Shown piece by piece: positions 37,801 to 50,191 of a stretch of 64,000 bases of DNA; position 1 is the first letter of the stretch; every line of letters begins with the position of its first letter. Source of the stretch: Haberlea rhodopensis (lineage: Eukaryota > Streptophyta > Magnoliopsida > Lamiales > Gesneriaceae). The stretch lies in NCBI GenBank assembly GCA_907163345.1, contig CAJQUN010000042.1, positions 3,701,043 to 3,765,042 on the forward strand, read 5' to 3'. Position numbers and translations under genes: made by a program. The notes beneath the pieces were generated by a model. It saw nothing but the letters and a program-made list of their open reading frames with translations, did not search any database and was not told the DNA's origin.

Positions 37801-39649
37801 TGTCAGGATCGATTCCGGGGGTGGGTTGTCATTCCACACCCGAGTTCAACCAACTTGAGCTTCAATAGCTCGTGTTCTTGGATTCATGCACCGAGAGATT
37901 ATATCGAGTTCGATTACAAAATCGAGCGGAAGACACTCGACATAACCCGCTCTAAACCGATTAACTATTTGAAAGACATTTTAAAGATATGCAATTAAAG
38001 TAAATAAACAAGCATTTGTTTATGGAAGTTCGAAGGTGGTGTAATCCTTCTACGTCTCCCCTTCTTCCACCTCATTGAAGGATTCCACTAGAAGACTTTG
38101 ATTTATACAATCCCGTTGTACAAACCCGATCCAGTTGGGAATTCCCCATCCAACTAGAACTCCTAGCAACTCAACTATGTATGTTCTTTAATGTCTCACA
38201 TACAAAGACCTCTCATCGGTTGTGATAAATCATCAACCGTTACAATGGTATTCACTCTTCTATTAAGCTCTCAAATACAATGAATAGAGTGAATACAAAG
38301 GCACAAATGATTCCATAATGAATCTGATACAGCAAGGTAAGAGGTGCCAAAGGTTTGAGGAGTGCTCTTCATTTAGCAACTTTTGTCTTTTAAGTTCCTC
38401 AATTCAATCCCAAGTGGGTTTGCTTTGGAAGGCTTGGATTGATCTTCAATCAGCTGTTATTGAGCTTCCAAATCATGTATATATAGCCCCAATTAATGAT
38501 ATATACGTTAGACACAAGAATATGCCCGTTGGAAAAGGTTCTGCACTATTCCCGAGCTTGCAACGGTCATATTCTGGTTTCTGGGATGTTTGTATTTCGG
38601 ACCGGACTGGTCTGGTCTGCTGGTCTAGTTCAGTCTGGTCTGGTGGTTTGGTTCAGTCTGGTCTGCTGGTCTGCTGGTCTGGTCTGGACAAATCAGTCTG
38701 ATGCAAGACAAGCTTGATACAAAAACAGATTGATAAACTTGCTCTTCAATCTGTTGCTTGTAACTCTTCATTCTTTGATTTCTGGGCAAAGTGATCCACA
38801 TGAAAGTTGTAGCCCTTTCTCTTAGCTTTCCACGGAATCAAGAATCGCTCGATTTCGAGTTTGCATGAGAGAGTTATGCTCGAAATACGAGGCGATGCTC
38901 CTGCTGTCTGTTTGCTGGATGCAGCAGCACATGGCGTGACTTGCAGAAGCTTTTTGGCCATCTTAACGTCCGATTCAGTCTTTCACTTCCAAAGATGAAT
39001 TGTAGATCTTTGTCTTAGCTTTCCAACCCATACTGAATCGTTCCGTTCCGATAAGCGAGCTAAGAGTTATGCCCACCAGACTGATAGGGACTTTGCTGTA
39101 ACAGCTCGATCTTACAGGCGTCACATGGCGTGACTTGCAGAAGCTTTTTGGCCATCTTAACGTTCGATTCAGTCTTTCACTTCCAAAGATAACTTGTAGA
39201 TCTTTGTCTTAGCTTTCCAACCCATACTGAATCGTTCCGTTCCGATAAGCGAGCTAAGAGTTATGCCCACCAGACTGATAGGGACTTTGCTGAAACAGCT
39301 TGCTGTTTCTTCGCGGTTCAGCTCGATCTTGCAGGCGTCTTTTCTCCTTGATAACATTTGAACTAGCCGATCTGTTGTGAAATATGACTTTTAGTATTTT
39401 ACGTTGGCTGTTCAATCTCTTTGGAAGCACGCCATTTCGATATCCGAGCTATTAGATATGATCAAAACAAACCGCTATGCCAGAATTCCAGTCTTGGTCC
39501 AGCTTGATATTTTCAAGCTACTTCTTTGTAATTCATCAAGCTCTTAAATATGATCTATGAACTGCACACTTGATGAAATATGTTAGCAACACAATAACAA
39601 GTTTTGTTAACATCAAAACCAAGATTATTCGGGTTTCCAAGACCCAACA
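37801..39649 (-). repeat. LTR of element D (second on the map)
   Basis: 1849 bp, near-identical to 35104-36946. It ends CCCAACA at 39649, followed by unrelated AT-rich DNA starting GTTTG. Confidence 0.88.
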
Positions 39650-39729
39650 GTTTGACTAGAAGTTGTAGTGCTATGTGTTATCTTCGATTTGACACCAGAA
39701 TCACTCAATTTAGAACTGCGATGCAAAAT

Positions 39730-40590
39730 TTGTACATTCTGAAAATGTGGTACTATATAACATTGTTCGAGGTATTATATATACTGAGTTGTGGTACTAG
39801 ATAATCTCATTTGTGGAAATATATAAGCTAAATTGTGGTACTATATATACTAATTTGTGGTACTACATAAGATAATTTGTGATACTATATAATCTAATTT
39901 ATGGTACTAGATAACATAATTTGTGGTCTATATAAACTAATTTATGGTACTATATATACTAATATGTGATACTGCATAAGCTAACTTGTGATATTATATC
40001 TAATTTGTGGTAGTAGATAACATAATGTGTGGCACTATACAAGCTATGTTATGGTACTATATACACTAATTTATGGTACTACATAAGTTATTTGTAGTAT
40101 TTTATAATCTAATTTGCGGTACTAGATAAATAATTTATGGTATTATATAAGCTAATTTGTGTTACTATATATACTAATTTGTGGAACTACATAAGCTAGT
40201 TTGTGGTACCATATATACTAATTTATGGTACTGTTTAGATTAGTTTGCTAATATAAGGAAATTAAAATCTCATTATTGAAATGAAAAAAAAATGAAAGAA
40301 AAAGGGGAAGGCGCCTCTAACGCCTCAAGGCGCTAGGCGCACTTGCAATGTCTGTGACGGTTGCGATTCTCTTTGATCGTTTTTCTTTCTGAAAAAAATT
40401 CAATAACATAAGAAAGTGTATTTTCACGCGTCATAAGCTAATTTGTGGTAGTATAACTGTGATACTACATAAGCTAATTTGTGATATATATATACTAATT
40501 TGTGTTACTAGATAATCTAATTTGTGATATTATATAAGTTAATTTATGGTATTACATAATCTAATGCGTGGTACTATATAATATAATTTA
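39730..40590. repeat. Degenerate AT-rich tandem array
   Basis: Around forty imperfect copies of a 20-22 base unit of the type CTAATTTGTGGTACTATATA. The array is broken at about 40260-40430 by unrelated sequence containing GGCGCCTCTAACGCCTCAAG. Confidence 0.88.
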
Positions 40591-41284
40591 TGTCTCAACT
40601 AACAGTCATTTACACATACAATTACAAATTTACAATAAATCCAACCAAGGCTAAAAGCCTCACTCATCTTTTCTACCTTCAAATCTACAAAAAAAAAATA
40701 AAAAAATAAACATATTTAAATCCTCATATCTACCAAAAAACATCACCCCGTCTAGCTACTATATTGCTCATTTGCATGTCCTACGATTATTCCTTGAGTT
40801 ATGACACTGCATGCTCTTTGTAACATGATTTTTTACTTGTGAATGAAGCATGTGTATCCTTCTATGACATGATTGTGATCGGACCATATATAATCTATAC
40901 CCAAATAATTGGCTATAAATGAGGCTTTACAAAAGCTTGACCATCATCTGTAACAAAGAATTTGTGCGAACAATCTAAGGTTCATCGAATACCACTCAGA
41001 GGGCTTCGGGTAATCTGCAAAGAAGGCATCATAGATTCATTAAAAGACCTCATAAGTTAATTATCAAAACATTGACCCATAACAGAATTCTGAAATTTCA
41101 TCTTCACACCTTTTGGTATAAAATTCATAATATTTGCATTAAAACTCAAAATCACATTCTTCTAGTTGGAATTACAACCCAACCCAATAATCTATAATTC
41201 ATCTTTGAAATGTTTAAGCTAGTTCACTCATCTAAATGCATAATATTAGCAAATACCTTTGAGTTTCGGAAATCGTGTAGCATA
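40591..41284. other. AT-rich DNA, nothing recognised
   Basis: No open frame with recognisable protein and no clear repeat. It lies between two tandem-repeat tracts. Confidence 0.5.
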
Positions 41285-41910
41285 AGTTTCCAGAATGTAC
41301 ACATTTTGGGAAACTAACATAATCTTTGCATATCAACTCCAAATTGAGTGATCTTAGTGCCAAAACAAAGATAACTCATAGCATTACAACTTTTGTTCAG
41401 ACCAAAACACCAAATTCGAAACCAATAATTCCCAGCAATTCGTTGAACATGACACATACACACCGATTTTCAAAATGTACACATGTTGGGAAAACTTGCA
41501 TAACTTTCCCATCTTAACTCCAAATGGAGAGATTTTGGTGTCAAATCAAAGATGATGCATATAATTACATCTTTTCAGACAATAACACCAAATTAGAAAC
41601 TATTAATTCCCAAAAATTCGATGAATGTACACATTTTGGGAAAAAAAACTAGCATAACTTTGGCATCTCAACTCCAAATGGCGTGATTCTGGTGCCAAAT
41701 CAAAGATAATGCATAGCATTACAACTGTTATTAAGATTGTAACACCGAATTCAAAATCAATAATTCCCAGAAATTCGATGACAAGACACATGCACACTGA
41801 TTTTCAAAATGCATACATTTTGAAGACAACTCATAGAACTACAATTTTTATTCAAACCATAACACCAAATTCGAAACCAGTAATTCCCAAAAATTCGATG
41901 AACACGATCC
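41285..41910. repeat. Tandem units of about 150-185 bp
   Basis: The landmark GTACACATTTTGGGAAA recurs at about 41297, 41478, 41626 and, altered, 41811. Each is followed by CTCAACTCCAAATGG and AACACCAAATTCGAAAC-like blocks. Units are unequal in length. Confidence 0.8.
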
Positions 41911-42160
41911 CTGCACATTGATTCACAGCAGATTGCATTTCACAGCAGGTATTCAACTTAAATTTGAATTAATGGTAACAATTCAATCAATTTCAGTTCA
42001 TAAACTCAATGGATACCTAGATGCCTTCAATTTGTCAAGTTTTGAAGCTAACATCAACCGAAAACAACCGAGGCTCATGAATTCCATAGGAAGCTTCTGT
42101 CCATCTGTATACTTGATTTCATTCCCTTGTTGTTGTTCTTTCATTGTTGTTGTTCTTCCT

Positions 42161-42286
42161 GCTAGCAAGAAAATCAAGAAACAATTTGAAATGATATATT
42201 TAATTAAAAGAAATCTTAAGAATGCTAGCAATAAAATCAAGAAACAATTTGAAATGATATATTTAATTAAAAGAAATCTTAAGAAT
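42161..42286. repeat. 63-bp tandem duplication
   Basis: Two near-perfect copies starting GCTAGCAA at 42161 and 42224. The 151-codon frame over it has no recognisable domain and owes its length to the duplication. Confidence 0.9.
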
Positions 42287-42567
42287 ACAAGGAAGAATTA
42301 CAAAGTTTGTGTAATGGAGGAGAGCGCGAAAGTTAAACTATTAGTTTGGGAAGAAGACAACATGGTTTCCTAAGGTTAAATATATAATTTTGTGCTAATG
42401 GACACTGATATTAAAACTAAACTTTGTGCCAGGGAGTTTAATATATTATTGCTGACATATGGACTGATAAATAAGTGGGTTTTAGGTTTAGAGATTTATG
42501 GCAATTTGTCGTTTAAATAAAACTTCTCTGAATAAGCGCACCTGAAATCTTTATATATGTTATTGGG

Positions 42568-43524
42568 TAGGGGTGTACAAAAAAACAACGCAACCCAACC
42601 CACCCGTATCCGCCCGTTTTAACATTCGAAAAAATGAGCCGTTGTTGAAATTTGAGTAACCCTCATTTATGTGCGTGGGTAGTGGATTTTTGCACGTCCA
42701 CCCGCATACCGACCAAATCCAACCGCTTATTTATATATTAAAGATATATTTAGGGGTTTAAGGTGCAAATTATAATTTTTAAGCGTATTAATGTTTCAGT
42801 TTGCTGATTTCTTCTATATTATTTAGAGTATAACTTGTACTTATCTTTTTAATATAACTTATTTTGCAGACTAAAAAGTTGATAATTAATTGAAAACGTT
42901 AGTTTCAAGTTCTTTCATTATGCATCTTGTAATAACAAGAATAGTTTTTTTTTATTTTGGAAATTTCTTCTCGTAGTAACAAGAAATTTTTTTTATTTTG
43001 TTAACTTATGAATTATTATTATTATTTTTGTACTTGTAAATGTTTAAAGTTGTTGATATGTCAATTTGATGGGTTGAAGATTTTGAATACGCTAATTTAT
43101 TATGTTTTTTTTTATATTATGAGTTAACATTTTCAGTTTCATTTTTAGTACATGATTTGAATATATATCGTTGTAGGATGACGGTGATATGATTGACGAT
43201 CTATCATTTAACTATCTTTGAATTTCAATTATAAAAGATTTGATAATTATGTTTCAGATTTGTTCATATGATTTTAGATTTTTATTGTTTTATATTACTC
43301 TATCATTTTATTTAATTTTAGTCCTATTATTATCATCGATAATAAATAACTTAGTTTGAGAACTTGTAAAATTCCCCCGCACCCGCACCCGCACCCGCAC
43401 CCGCCGAACCGCGTGGTTGTATATATTTATTGTGTAGTTGTGGTTTAACAATTTAGCAAACCGTATGTATTGGGTTTGGTACTTTTTAATTTCTACCACC
43501 CAAACTCACACACGTACACCCCTA
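42568..43524. mobile_element. hAT-type MITE, 957 bp
   Basis: Terminal inverted repeats TAGGGGTGTAC at the left and GTACACCCCTA at the right. Flanks are TTATTGGG and TTATTTGGG, an 8-base target duplication with one extra T, as expected for hAT. There is no transposase. Near the right end is a (CCCGCA)n run at about 43375-43403. Confidence 0.85.
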
Positions 43525-43828
43525 TTATTTGGGAGTAAGATGAAATTAAATATAGGAAACAAGGGGTGAAATTACTTTTAGTGTCCATCTTCTATGCATG
43601 CGAAATAAGAGATATAATTGTAGAACCTGGAATTGAAATTTTGCCACCTTCTAAACTTAGAATCCTCTGCACAATCAAATCCTTTTCATACATTATTTTG
43701 ATAATTAATATAATTTGATTAAAACTTTGCAAACAAACAAAGTCTAGTTTATTTCATATAGTTAGTCTATGTTGATTTGAAAGAACTCAATGAATATTTG
43801 CATATATTGACACAATTTTACAAAATTC

Positions 43829-44935
43829 TCATGTTTGACCACCATCATGTTCTTCTTTTTGATCTTCTTCACCAATCTCTGCCGGGTTTATGCCTCCGGA
43901 CAGATACTCTAGCGCCGTAACAACATCGCTGATCAATGGCCGAATGGTGGCTTCTTCTTGGAGACACATTGCAGCTATGGCAAGAGCTTGATATAAGGCC
44001 TTTTCCGGGTAGTTCCCTTCCAGCAATGAATCTGCCATCAAATGGAACTTTTTCTTGTCTTTGAACAATGGCTGTGCCTGCCAATTTTCAAGAATTGTCG
44101 TCTAAGACGAGCATCGTAACATGTAATTGAATCCATTTTGCAAATAAAACGTACCCAAGCTATTAAATTCTGCTCATCACTTGGCTTTGAATTGTCAATG
44201 ACTCTCCTGCCTGTGATTATTTCCAAAAACACAACCCCGAAGCTATAAACGTCCGATTTCGTTGTCAACTGCCCGGTGGAGGCGTATTCAGGTGCACAAT
44301 ACCCGTAGGTTCCCATCACCCGAGTAGAAACATGGGTGTTTCCACCGATAGGACCTAGCTTGGCTAGACCGAAATCTGATAGTTTCGGGTTAAAGTTTTT
44401 GTCCAAAAGTATGTTCGAGGCCTTAAAATCTCGATAGATCACCGGAGGATTTGCTGTTTCATGCAAGTATTCAAGTCCTCTTGCTGCCCCTTCAGCAATT
44501 TTCATTCTGGTATGCCAATCAAGTGGCTGTTTCTCTGGACCTATATCTATACAAAACCAGACATTGCATGACATATATTAGGCCATAACTTCAATAGGAG
44601 ACCTTAATCAACAAGATCAAATTTTTATTGGCAAAGCTCTCCAAGCTTATTAATAATCCCACATTTTGCTGTGGAACTCTATGTTGGACACTAAACTGCT
44701 AAACATTCTGCACTCTTTGAGAAATCAGCGCCCTACGACGCTCGACTCTAGAGGCAGACATTTCCTGGGACACTCCTTTCACTATGTCAACTTCCAGAGA
44801 GAGCACTAATGTTATGTAATACATAAGAATATGATCAAAATCCAGAAGACAGTGTCTCTAACAGAGGGGAGAACCCCTCAAACTTAGCTACTCAATCTTT
44901 TGTTGTGAAATCGATGTAGGACATATTATAGGTGA

Positions 44936-44972
<37 letters not shown>

Positions 44973-45908
44973 GCTGAAAATGTAATAGAAGATTGTGCTA
45001 CTTGTAGCATTTTCTCAAGAACATACATACTTAGGAGGTGATCTTCCAAGGAACCGTTGTGCATATACTCGTAAACTAAGATTCTTTGTTTGCCATCAGC
45101 ACAATATCCAACCAAATTCACAAGATTGGGATGGTGAAGAAGGCTCAGTATCAAAACTTCCACAAGAAATTCTCTGTTCCCCTGGAAACCATTTCTATCC
45201 AGTTGCTTCACTGCAACATCCTGATCAAGCAAAAGCAGACATCTAACTATTGGGCTCGAATCAACATAGCCATACATATATATATTATGGATATGACATT
45301 TAATGACAAGGGTCGTGGGATCACCATGTTTTTGCTTTCGATCCGGCCTTTGTATACCCTCCCAAAACCGCCTTCGCCTAACAAAGTTTCGAGATTGAAG
45401 TTTTGAGTAGCAAAACAAAGGTCGTGAAATGTGAAAATTTCAGCAGATATATTTCCCTTCCCAAGCTTTTCTATTTCTTCTGCTATATACCTTCTCTTGC
45501 TGGCATCTGTACATTATTTGCATACAAATACGCACAACAAACATAATTTCAGATTTAGATAACAAGAGCAGATGAATCATATCTGCACAAATTCTGAATG
45601 TCATTGAATCCATATTCTTCATAGACACTTGCACTATTATTCGAATATCGTAAATAAAGAATCGTTAGGCGATAATTGGCATCAAATTAGGACATTATCT
45701 AGCCAGGGAAAATGGAGAATGTAAAGAAGAACAAAAGGATGAATAATAATGCATGAAAATGACAAAATATGATGAAATCACCAGATTTAAATGATATATT
45801 TGCAAAGGAGGCCACAGAATTTGTTTTCTTGAATTCTTGAATGCTCTTCTTCAAGGATCTTTTGTGGCTCTTCTCTCCTGACAAGCAACATGAGAAACAA
45901 CTCAACAT
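43829..45908 (-). CDS. PBL-type receptor-like cytoplasmic kinase (RLCK VII)
   Basis: Five exons join in frame: 45908-45782, 45506-45325, 45220-45031, 44546-44155 and 44077-43829, all GT-AG, giving 379 aa. The N-terminus MLSCFSCCLSG is rich in cysteine, fitting S-acylation for membrane attachment. Kinase marks: glycine loop GEGGFGRVYKG (about 86-96), VAVK lysine (about 108), catalytic loop YRDFKASN (about 204-211), DFG (224-226), activation segment with STRVMGTYGYCAPEYA, and DVYSFGVVFLEIITGRR. All key residues are present and the length is normal. The N-terminal signature and FTFHDLCFATQNF lead-in match class VII RLCKs (PBS1/PBL), which relay signals from pattern-recognition receptors at the plasma membrane (family knowledge). 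Which PBL cannot be told. Intron 3 holds a TA/GA microsatellite at 44937-44972. Confidence 0.92.
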
Positions 45909-47190
45909 TTTTCTATTTCTTCAATTCACTTCTGTGTTTCGAATCAACCATTACTTGGGCATCGATCCACTGAATTACAAAAGATACAAATATTTCTTGA
46001 TTTTCGGAACATAAATTTTAACATCACGATAAGGAAATGGATATCTTAGCCTTGAAAAACCAGCGCTTTCCTGGTCTCTCAAGAAGCTAAGAAGAAGAAT
46101 TCCTCGACGTTATCTTCTCTTTCCTTCGAAAAAACAACATGCATATTTTGCGAAATACATTCGACTCTGTCCATGTTTTCTTTTTTGCTAAAAATAGCAT
46201 GCGGAAATGTTTCCGAGCTGTAAATTCTTGGTCCATGCACAAACACATACAAGACCTTATCAACTATGATTTGATAAACCATGGTTGAACACATTTATGT
46301 ATGTTGGTGATTGGATCCGACTCAATCTCAATCCATGCAAGAATTTGCCGAGCTACCAATGGATCTTGATGGGCATTGTCCAAATTGTTCCATTTAATAC
46401 CTTAAAAAATAGATTAAGTTTTAAAAAAAAAAATCATTTACAAAAGAAAATCAATTTGGAATTAGATCATATGATATATCTCATTCTCTAACAATCGGGG
46501 ATTAGAAGAATTGCGGAAACGCGACGCATGATTACTAGGAAACAATCTAAGAAGCAAGCGGCATCGACTTCAAGAATTTAGCTATTTTGTGTAATTCACT
46601 TTTATCTAATGTTTGTTCTGTTCTTGTTTGTATGTCTTGGTATAGTTTTCATCCTTTGTTCTTTATGGGAAATATTTGCATATACCATATTGTGAGAATT
46701 ATTGTCAACACATTCAAGTCCAGTCCACGTGTTGTGGGAGTATGCAACTGGTGATGAGATTCTTTCTGAATTAATTCTGAAACCACTTGTTAACTTGGAA
46801 TTTATTAAAGATACTAGAGGTTTTGCAAGTGGGGTTGATAACTGAATGTCAGTTACAAAAGTGAGATATTTATTGCACAAGGGAGAGCTAGTCTACGTAT
46901 ATAAATACACAGGTAGAGGGCTCAAGAAAGGGTGGTGCGTGAATATTGATCGAGAAATTCCACAGAACAATTTGGCTGTGAAGTTGCATATCAAGAGATA
47001 CGTGATAGACAATACAAGGAGGGAAATGGTAGAAAATTCAAGGAAGGTTCATTGGAAGGCATATGAATGAATCTTGAGTGAATTTTGTCAATTTTTTTGT
47101 CGAGTTACTATTCACGTGAATAGTGAATTTCGTGAATAGTAAATTTCAAAAATAGTAGAATTTGGTCAGCGATACCAAATTCGTCCACAG
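45909..47190. other. Intergenic upstream of the kinase; small Copia-like scrap
   Basis: 45909 to about 46300 is the likely promoter region of the minus-strand kinase. A frame near 46995-47070 ends REMVENSRKVHWKAYE, reminiscent of the HWEAVKWIL block of Copia reverse transcriptases; it is too short for certainty. Nothing else was recognised. Confidence 0.4.
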
Positions 47191-50100
47191 CTAGATTTTC
47201 AATAACACGGTGATTTTAAACAATTGTCAAAACAGCAATCCGGTGGGAGTCAGGTTCGAGTGGGAGTAATGGCGGCAGATGAAGGAAAAATGAATATTGA
47301 AAAGTTCAATGGTTCAGATTTGGCATTTGGAAAATGCAAATAGAAGACTATATGTACCAGAAAGGCTTTTATCAACCTCTCTCAGGTGTGTAGCCAGAAG
47401 GCATGAAAGATGAAGAATGGGCTCTTCTAGATAGAAAATCACTTTGAGTTATCCGACTGACGTTGTCACGCAACGTTGCTTTCAACATAGCAAAAGAAAA
47501 GACCACGGCGGGTCTTATGGCGGCTCTTTCAAGCATGTACGAGAAGCCATCAGCTTCAAACAAAGTTCATTTGATGAGGCGGTTGTTCAATTTGCGGATG
47601 GTAGAAGGCGGATCGGTAGCTCAACACCTCAATGAACTCAACACAGTGACAACCCAGTTGAGTTCAGTTAGCATTGATTTTGATGATGAAGTACGAGCAT
47701 TAATACTTTTGTCTTCCATACCGAAAAGCTGGAATGCTACTGTCACGGCTGTGAGTAGCTCATCGGGAAGTCATGCATTGAAATTTGACGATGTTCGTGA
47801 TCTGGTTCTCAGTGAAGAGATCAGACGGAAAGATTCAAATGAATCATCAACCTCTTCAGTATTACATACAGAGTCAAGAGGTAGAAAATCAAACAGGTGA
47901 GGTGGACGTGGCAAACAAATGGACAGGAGGTCCAAATCTAGGAATCCCCCTAATTCTCAGAACTCAAAGACTATTGAGTGCTGGAAATGCGGGCAGCCCG
48001 GACATTATAAAAACCAGTACAAAAATGCACCGAAGAATCAGGAGGTGAAGGCAGAAGCAAACATTGCTTCTGGAGATGATGCATTAATATGTTCCTTAGA
48101 GTGCAAGGAAGAGTCTTGGGTGTTAGACTCCGGAGCATCATTCCATGTTACTTCGCAGAGAGAACTCTTCGAGAAATATGTCCCCGGCAACCTTGGTAAA
48201 GTCTACCTTGGTAATGAACAATCTTGCAAGATTGTTGGCAAATGTATCATAAAGATTAAGTTGAACGGGTCTGTATAGGAACTGAAGGATGTCAGACATA
48301 TTCCCGATCTGAGAAAGAACTTAATCTCAGTTGGCCAGTTGGCCGGCGAAGGTCATACAACAGTCTTTCACGGTGATACTTGGAAGATCTCAAAAGGTGC
48401 AATGATAATTGCTCGAGGCAATAAGAGTGGTACTCTTTACATGACAGCAGGAGCACGCTGTTCAATTGCAGTTGCAGCAGACACAGAAAGTCCTACTCCG
48501 TGGCACCAGAGACTTGGCCACATGAGTAAGAAAGGAATGAAGGTTATGCACTCAAAGGGGAAACTTCCGAGCCTTCAGTCAATTGATATTGACGCGTGTG
48601 AAGGATGTTTTTTTTGTAAAGCAGAAAAGAGCTAGCTTTCAGACAAGTACAAGAACCCCAAAGAAGGTGAAACTTGAACTAGTTCACTCTGATGTTTGGG
48701 GACCAACTACTGTCTCATCCATTAGTGGGAAACACTACTTTGTGACTTTTATTGATGATCACTCCAGGAAAGTATGGCTTTACTTTTTGAAATATAAGTC
48801 AGAAGTATTTGAGGCTTTCAAGAATTGGAAAGCGATGGTTGAAAATGAGACAGGTTCGAAGATAAAGAAGCTCAGAACCGACAATGGTGGTGAATATGAA
48901 GACACCAGATTCAATAAGTTCTGCTATGAGCACGGAATCAGAATGGAGAGAATTGTGTCTGGTACGCCTCAACACAATGGTGTAGCTGAGCGTATGAACT
49001 GGACGTTGACAGAACGAGCCAGAAGCATGGGGGTACAATCAGGCCTGCCAAAGCAGTTCTGGGCAGAAACAGTCAACACAATAGCTTACTTGGTTAACCG
49101 AGGTCCATCGGTACCATTGGAGCATAGAATACCAGAAGATGTATGGAGCGGAAAAGATGTAAACCTCTCATATCTTAAGTGTTCAGATGTGTAGCATATG
49201 TGCATATCAGTGATGCACACAGAAACAAACTTGATCCCAAATCAAAGAAGTGCACTTTCATTGGTTATGGCGAAGATGAGTTTGGCTACCGCATTTGGGA
49301 TGATGAAAACAAAAAGATGATCCGCAGCAGAGATGTAATCTTCAACGAACGAGTGGTGTATAAGGACAGGCATAACACAGTTGGCAGCGACTCAGAACAG
49401 AGTGAACCAGCGTATGCAGAGGTGGACGATGTCCCAGAAAGTCATGTGGAACAGATAGTTGAGATTCCTCAGTTAGGGGAATCAATTGATCAAGACAGCG
49501 AGCAGCAGCATGATGCATCTCCTGCTCCAGTTCATGAATTGAGAAGGAGTCTCGGCCTCATGTACCTAACAGAAGGTATATGAACCATCTGTTGCTAACC
49601 GATGCAGGTGAGCCTGAATGCTACGATGAAGCATGTCAGACCAAAGATGCTGGCAAGTGGGAGCTTGCCATGAAAGACGAGATTAAGTCTTTGATGTCCA
49701 ATCAGACATGGGAACTTGTTGAGTTGCATATGGACAAAAAGACACTTCACAACAAATGGGTGTATCGGGTGAAGGAAGATCATGATGTTTCCACGAGATA
49801 CAAATCCTGACTGGTCGTCAAAGGATTTCAGCAAAAAGAAGGAGTTGACTACTCGGAGATTTTTGCTCCAGTTGTGAAGCTCAATACTATTAGAACTGTA
49901 TTGAGTATTGTTGCCAGTGAAAATCTCCATCTTGAGCAATTGGACGTGACGACTGCGTTTCTTCACGGAGACATTGATAAGAAAATCTATATGTTTCAAC
50001 CAGAAGGTTTCACAGAGAAATGGATGGAGAACAAGGTGTGCAAATTGAAAAAGAGCTTGTATGGCCTGAAACAAGCTCCAAGGCAGTGGTACTTGAAGTT

Positions 50101-50191
50101 TGGCGGCTTTATGCACAAGGAAGGTTTCCAGAGATGCAACGCCGACCATTGTTGTTACTTCAAGAAATATAAGTCTAATTATATTATTTTG

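Larger units (their letters stand above)
34969..39649 (-). mobile_element. Non-autonomous Sirevirus-like element D, inverted, partly tandem
   Basis: Minus-sense order: LTR 39649-37801, internal 37800-36947, LTR 36946-35104, then the first 135 bases of a second internal region (35103-34969) before the junction with element C. LTRs read TGTTGGGTC...CCTGACA. Each is followed by a primer site AGTGGTATCAGAGCGGG, here without the base change of element C. Purine tracts again occur four times (near 36950, 37050, 37095 and 37125 on the plus map). The period is 2697 bp. The remnant second internal region shows that D was once a tandem LTR-int-LTR-int arrangement. Confidence 0.8.

Noticed and set aside
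38318..38701. 127-codon frame identical at 35615-35998
   Set aside because: Lies within the two LTRs of element D and ends in the GGTCTG minisatellite; no domain.
41918..42373. 151-codon plus-strand frame
   Set aside because: No recognisable domain, length doubled by a 63-bp duplication, and no splice or promoter support.
46846..47070. 74-codon frame as a small gene
   Set aside because: Only a faint Copia-like tail (HWKAYE) and no other support; left as transposon scrap.
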